Below, piece by piece: positions 60,101-64,000 of a stretch of 64,000 nt of DNA (positions are counted from its first letter, which is position 1; every line of letters starts with the position of its first letter). The notes below the pieces were generated by a model. The model was not told the DNA's origin. It saw only the letters and a program-made list of their open reading frames with translations, and searched no databases. The stretch covers positions 70,379,992 through 70,443,991 of the forward strand of contig CM077600.1 of assembly GCA_039654915.1 (NCBI GenBank). Reading direction: 5' to 3'. Both the position numbers and the translations under genes were made by a program. The DNA comes from Aquilaria yunnanensis (taxonomy: Eukaryota > Streptophyta > Magnoliopsida > Malvales > Thymelaeaceae).

Positions 60101-62702
60101 GGTATTTGACCTCCCTGATGACACCAGCGTCTAACAGGCGCTCCACTTCGGTTTTGACAAAGTTACTTCTATGGACCGAGATGCTCCGTTTCCTTTGCCG
60201 GACAAGTTTTACCTCCAGACTTACTTTAAGGTTATGTTGTACTACGCCAGGGTTTACCCCTGGCATATCTTTCGGCGAGTAGGCAAATAGATCTTTATTC
60301 GTCAGCAGAAAAGATACAAGTTTTTTCTTGTCACCTTCGGCCAAGTTTTTCCCTATTCGGGTATTTTGGCCTGGGACAAGTTCCACTTCTTCTATTTCGG
60401 ACTGTGCGGGGTCTTTTACCTCACCCTTCTTTGGTGCCTTTGCCTCCATCGTTTGTGCGAAGTTGCTTGCTGGAGCTTTTCGTGCTTTGACGAACACCTT
60501 CCTTACCTCACTCTGATCGATGAAGATTTCCGCGTCTCCATCCTTGGTGGTGAAAGTGACTATTAAGTATTTCACATCAGGGTGAATGTGCAGATTTCCT
60601 TGTGTCTGCCTTCCAAGGATGGTGTTGTATGATGAAGGGACATTCATGAAAATGAACCTTGCCATTGTGGAGGCAAATAATTCAGCAGTCCCATCTACCG
60701 AAGTTCCTTTCATCATTAAGGGGAGATCGATCCATCCGAGGACGGGCAGTTCGGATGGTCATACCCCGAAAGTAGGCGAGGTGACGGGTTTGAGGTCGCT
60801 GCTAGATATGCCCAAGTTCGGCAGCAAATGCGAAAACAGGATGTCGGCGTTCGACCCATCGTCGAGCAACACTCTCTTGACATCCCAGTTTCCTATCCTT
60901 AGCATGATCAACAGCGGATCATCAAGGGGAAAGATGACGGCCGAGCCATCCTTGCGGGCCAGTTTATTTGTCGAAGTCTGATATTCCATGACTGCTATTT
61001 CTCTAACCTTCCTCTTTCTTTCCGAGGATGGGAGCCCCGTCGTGATTGTCTGTATTATTCCCGCCGGAGGTGGAGGGCGCCCTTTCGGATTTTGGTTCCT
61101 CCGCCTGTCAGAGTCGTAATCCTCATCTTCTGCCTTTTCTTCCTCATCTTTTCTCCCTTTTGGGGAGGGCATCTGCAGATATCGTTGAAGTTGGCCCAGT
61201 TTTTTCAGCGACTCTATATACTTCTTCAATTGGAAGCAGTCTTCAGTGTCGTGACCATGGTCGCGGTGAAACTGGCAGAACTTTTTTACATTCTTCTTGT
61301 TATTAGCGGTCATGGCCCTTGGCCACTGAATCTGTGCCCCCTGCCTTTCCATTGTCATGAGGATGTTGGTTCTCGTGGTGTTCAGGGGCGTGAAAATTGG
61401 GGGTTTCCTTCCTATCATTCTCCGAGGTCGGCCTACCTGTTCAGCTGGATATCTGGCTTGTTGGTTGGATCCTTCTGTACGGGTGTGATCAGACTTCAGT
61501 CCGCCCATTCTTAGCTCTTCGGCGGTCATGTGCTGTTTGGCTCTTCGGTAAAATTCACCAAGCGTGTCTGGGGGGTCCTTGGAGAACTCGTAAAACAGTT
61601 GCAAGTCCCTCCGAAGGTCCCGCGTCATGGCTAGAATGCATATCTCAGGCCGAAAGTCCGGGACACTCAAAGCTTCTCTATTGAACCTTTCGACATAGTC
61701 GCGGATGGTTTCTCCAGTTCTTTGTGCTATGTCGAACATTTGGACAGGCATCTTCACCATTGGCCGACTTCCAATAAATTGCTACGTGAAGGCCATGGAT
61801 AACTCCTGGAACTCCGTAATGGTTCCTGGAGCCAATGAATTATACCATGCAGTTGCTGGTCCTATGAGGCTGACCTCGAAACATTTGCACAAGGTGGCGT
61901 CGTCAGCACCGTGCATCATCATGCTACGTCTGTACTTGGTCAGATGGGCTTGGGGATCAGTGCGGCCATCATAAATCTCCAGCCGAGGTACCCTGAAGTC
62001 ACCTGGCATGGCTGCCTCTACTACAGCTTGGGTGAACAGGGACTCATCCTCACAGAAGGTTCCCGACAGTCTGGCCCAGACGGGTTTGCGGGCTACCTGT
62101 TTTTCCACCCTGTCTAGTCTCGCTAGTATCCTTTCCATAAGGATCCTGGCGCTAAGTTCTTCCTCTGGGAAGGGAGATTGTTGGCACCTCTTCGGGGAAT
62201 GAGTCCGGGGTTGGGGAGACAGGGACCTTGCCTCAGGCGACGAACTCCTTCCTTGTGGGACTTTGGGTCGCTTGGACCTTGTTTGTCCAGTAGAGCGTAC
62301 CCCGAGGGCTATGTTTTCCATGGGAGACTCCTCACGTGGGCCTCCGCTTCCCGAACTATGGTGGGTTGATTTGGGGCTTCTCTCACGAGGGTGTCCTGGT
62401 GAGGGAGGCCTTTCGGCCTGAGCTTGTTGTGGCCACCTTCGGTCTATCTGCTGTGTCAGTTCATCAACGACAGAGCGCTGAAAGTCGAGTAGAAAGCTTA
62501 TAGTAATGACTAGAGGGCGCTCCTCCTCGGGGGCTGGAGTCCCTAGGAAGGTTTGCTCAGTAGCCGGTTGAGTTTCAGGCGCGGACGGGGACCTCGGGAG
62601 TCCCTTGTCCTTCGAACGCCGAGTTTCAACAACGGCGACCTCAGAGTGGGTTCCCACAGACAGTGCCAAATGATGCCCAACAGCATCTTCGTCGGATGAC
62701 AT
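57193..62702 (-). pseudogene. Tat-2 gag-pol
   Basis: Starts at ATG 62702, within the 5' LTR, and runs leftward. In order: a Pro/Ser-rich gag N-terminus; a gag core (YDGRTDPQAHLTKY, DYVERFNREALSV); a Cys/His motif KFCQFHRDHGHDTEDC; protease (LLDDGSNADILF); RT (FLDAFSGYHQIRMD and YVDDM); RNase H; a second RNase H (MYVDGASGSEHQGAG, AHSDSQLVV); integrase (IDLIGPFRTAPGG, VADNG); and a C-terminal part ending FYA at 57193. Lesions: TAG at 61782, TGA at 60759, a frameshift near 59600, TGA at 58726, a frame change at a 15-16 bp duplication near 58380-58410, and stops near 58138, 57835 and 57760. The catalytic residues I checked in RT are intact. Confidence 0.92.
62651..62670 (-). other. Primer-binding region of Tat-2
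   Basis: Sense strand reads TTTGGCACTGTCTGTGGGAA directly after the LTR. It matches the Tat-1 site TTCGGCGCCGTCTGTGGGAA with three changes. The gag frame passes through it (LALSVGTH). Confidence 0.78.
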
Positions 62703-63525
62703 TGTGACTAGCGAAGGGACTTCCTAAGGGGGAGAACGCCCGAATGCCAGATTGCCCAGGGGAGCATGCCTGAAAAGCTCAAAAGAGACGGTTAGGAGGT
62801 CCCTGAGATGTCATTCCGGGGAGGAGCCTCCGACGCCCAAGTCAGTGTCCGGAGAGGTAAAAGAGGGGAACACTAGGAGGTTTAGGTGCCTTGCCTGTTT
62901 TTGTTTTCTCAAGGAGGAGGAGTGCAACCACTTGCCAGGGTCTGTTCACTGGTATTTATAGGAGTGTCTAGCCCGTTCAGATGACGACACGTGTTCGGTC
63001 GAATGTTTTCTGAATTTCTGGGCATAGGGGACAAGTAGCCGGTGGCAGGCTCCTTGAGCCTTGAACCGAGACAGGTCTTGATGGGACCTGGACGGCGTCA
63101 GCGTGTCAGACCGATGTTTGGGGCGGCCTGTAATGTCTGTGGGCGACATGTCAGAGGTTCCTTAAATGCTCATGTCGTACTCCCAAAGTCCTTCGGGCGA
63201 GGTCGCCCCGTGGTCTGGGTGCCCTTCTTCGGGAGTTATGCTCATAGTTCGGGGAGTCCTTTATTTCGGTGATTCTGCCTTCGGAGGATTTTCTCCTGCT
63301 TGTAGGAACTAGGCCTCTGTCCCGAAGACGATCTGTTTCGTCCCCCGAGGAAGCCGGCAATACCTTTAGATTTCTTGGCGTTTTAGCCGAAGTCGTGACT
63401 TTGTGGTACTCGACTTCGCACCTGCCAAGGTCAATGACGGTGCTTCTTTTCGGGCTACGCCGAGCTTCCCAAACACACCTTCAGCAGGAAGCTCGTACTG
63501 AGAGGCGATAGCCCTTCGGCTATCA
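62671..63525 (-). repeat. Tat-2 5' LTR (855 bp)
   Basis: Direct partner of 52938-53792. The TATA box (as tatttatag) is near 62953, with CACGTG about 35 bp to its right, upstream in the sense direction. The terminal hairpin is at the right end (63507-63524). The gag ATG lies 32 nt inside the left end. Confidence 0.95.
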
Positions 63526-63530
63526 TGTTC

Positions 63531-63647
63531 TTCTCTCCTTGGACCTCTCCTTGGTTGCAAGATCAGATTAGGTCTCCTTGGCAATCTCAAATTCATGTCC
63601 TCAATCCTCCCCACAAGTCTGTTAAGGGTTTCTTGAAGTTCCCTCAT
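63531..63647 (-). pseudogene. Gypsy E gag N-terminus
   Basis: Starts at ATG 63645-63647 and reads MRELQETLNRLVGRIEDMNL, then an Arg/Pro-rich stretch, until it is cut at 63530 by Tat-2. It continues at 52937. An amphipathic, coiled start of this kind is usual in plant Gypsy gag. The truncation is due only to the insertion. Confidence 0.75.
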
Positions 63648-64000
63648 GGTAGGCTCCTAATTATGCCTCACTTCAATCCTCCTATTCTCCTTGCCCTCTA
63701 TACTCCTGAAATCAAAGATCCTTACACACTCACTTGACGTATTTCACTCAAAAGATGAAGACTCAAAACACTCAATTTGTTAGTGAGAATATTGCTATTA
63801 AAGAGCCCTCAAAAGTTCTAAGAAAACTGTCCTAAAAGCACACAAGAAAACTTGAATTCTTGAAAACAATTTTGACTCCAAAATAGAGGTGGGCTAAACA
63901 AGCTTTAAAAGACTCTAGGAAGCCCTTGAAATAGATGATTACAAGAACCACAATGAAAAGCTTTAGGCTCAAAATAATGGTTTAACACTTGTGGGTGCAA
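63648..64000 (-). other. Leader of Gypsy E at the right edge
   Basis: A/T-rich noncoding sequence upstream of the E gag start. No primer site or LTR end could be identified, so the 5' LTR probably lies beyond the window. Confidence 0.5.

Larger units (their letters stand above)
52938..63525 (-). mobile_element. Tat-2: full-length Gypsy element with antisense gene
   Basis: 10.6-kb minus-strand Tat-type element with two 855-bp LTRs (52938-53792 and 62671-63525), an antisense gene (54458-56882), gag-pol (57193-62702), a PPT at 53793-53805 and a primer region at 62651-62670. Flanking 5-mers are ggttc (52933-52937) and tgttc (63526-63530), a target duplication with one mismatch. Over the first 530 bp or so the LTRs differ at about 20 positions by eye, so it is older than Copia G. 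Confidence 0.95.

Overview
The window is plant nuclear DNA made almost entirely of nested LTR retrotransposons. Three things point to a plant, probably an angiosperm with a large repeat-rich genome: Copia elements primed by initiator Met-tRNA (tggtatcagagc), Ty3/Gypsy elements of the Tat type with a second RNase H and a GGCGCCGTCTGTGGG-type primer site, and GT-AG introns. I see no cellular gene, tRNA, rRNA or CRISPR array. The species cannot be named from the sequence.

Layout. Positions 1-20246 hold a degraded Copia element (A1, plus strand, entering from the left). Two elements sit inside it. Copia G (1778-10508, TSD ATCAT) is intact, with one 1351-codon gag-pol. Copia A2 (11938-20141, minus strand, TSD AATAG) is nearly intact but carries several lesions. 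Positions 20247-21553 are unassigned, repeat-like DNA.

From 21554 to the right edge is one deep nest. A family-A LTR fragment (A5) is split by a Gypsy element E (22147 to beyond 64000, minus strand). E contains three insertions: a family-A solo LTR (A4, TSD TGGAT), a Tat-type solo LTR (51570-52419, TSD GATGC) and a full Tat element, Tat-2 (52938-63525). A4 is split by a second Tat element, Tat-1 (24038-48916, TSD CAAAT). Tat-1 contains Copia A3 (25356-36767) and a putative solo LTR F (39986-42430, TSD ACCAC). A3 contains another putative solo LTR, X (26405-29503, TSD TTGAG). The deepest chain is A5 > E > A4 > Tat-1 > A3 > X, six levels.

The most interesting system is in Tat-1 and Tat-2. Between pol and the 3' LTR each carries an antisense gene of four exons, with three small GT-AG introns at equivalent sites. 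Its product resembles the plant 'putative gypsy-type transposon' (Transposase_28-like) domain followed by a charged coiled coil. A G-box and TATA box lie just inside the 3' LTR, and the gene runs convergently toward pol. Both copies are broken by stops, but the exon structure is preserved. In the same family, gag starts exactly 32 nt inside the 5' LTR and its frame crosses the primer-binding site; the same ATG spacing is seen in three LTRs.

Working together: only Copia G looks able to supply its own proteins. The family-A and Tat copies are defective. A2 and A3 share a catalytic substitution in reverse transcriptase (YVND), which suggests copying in trans. All boundaries come from reading repeats, TG...CA ends and target-site duplications by eye; no alignment or database search was run.
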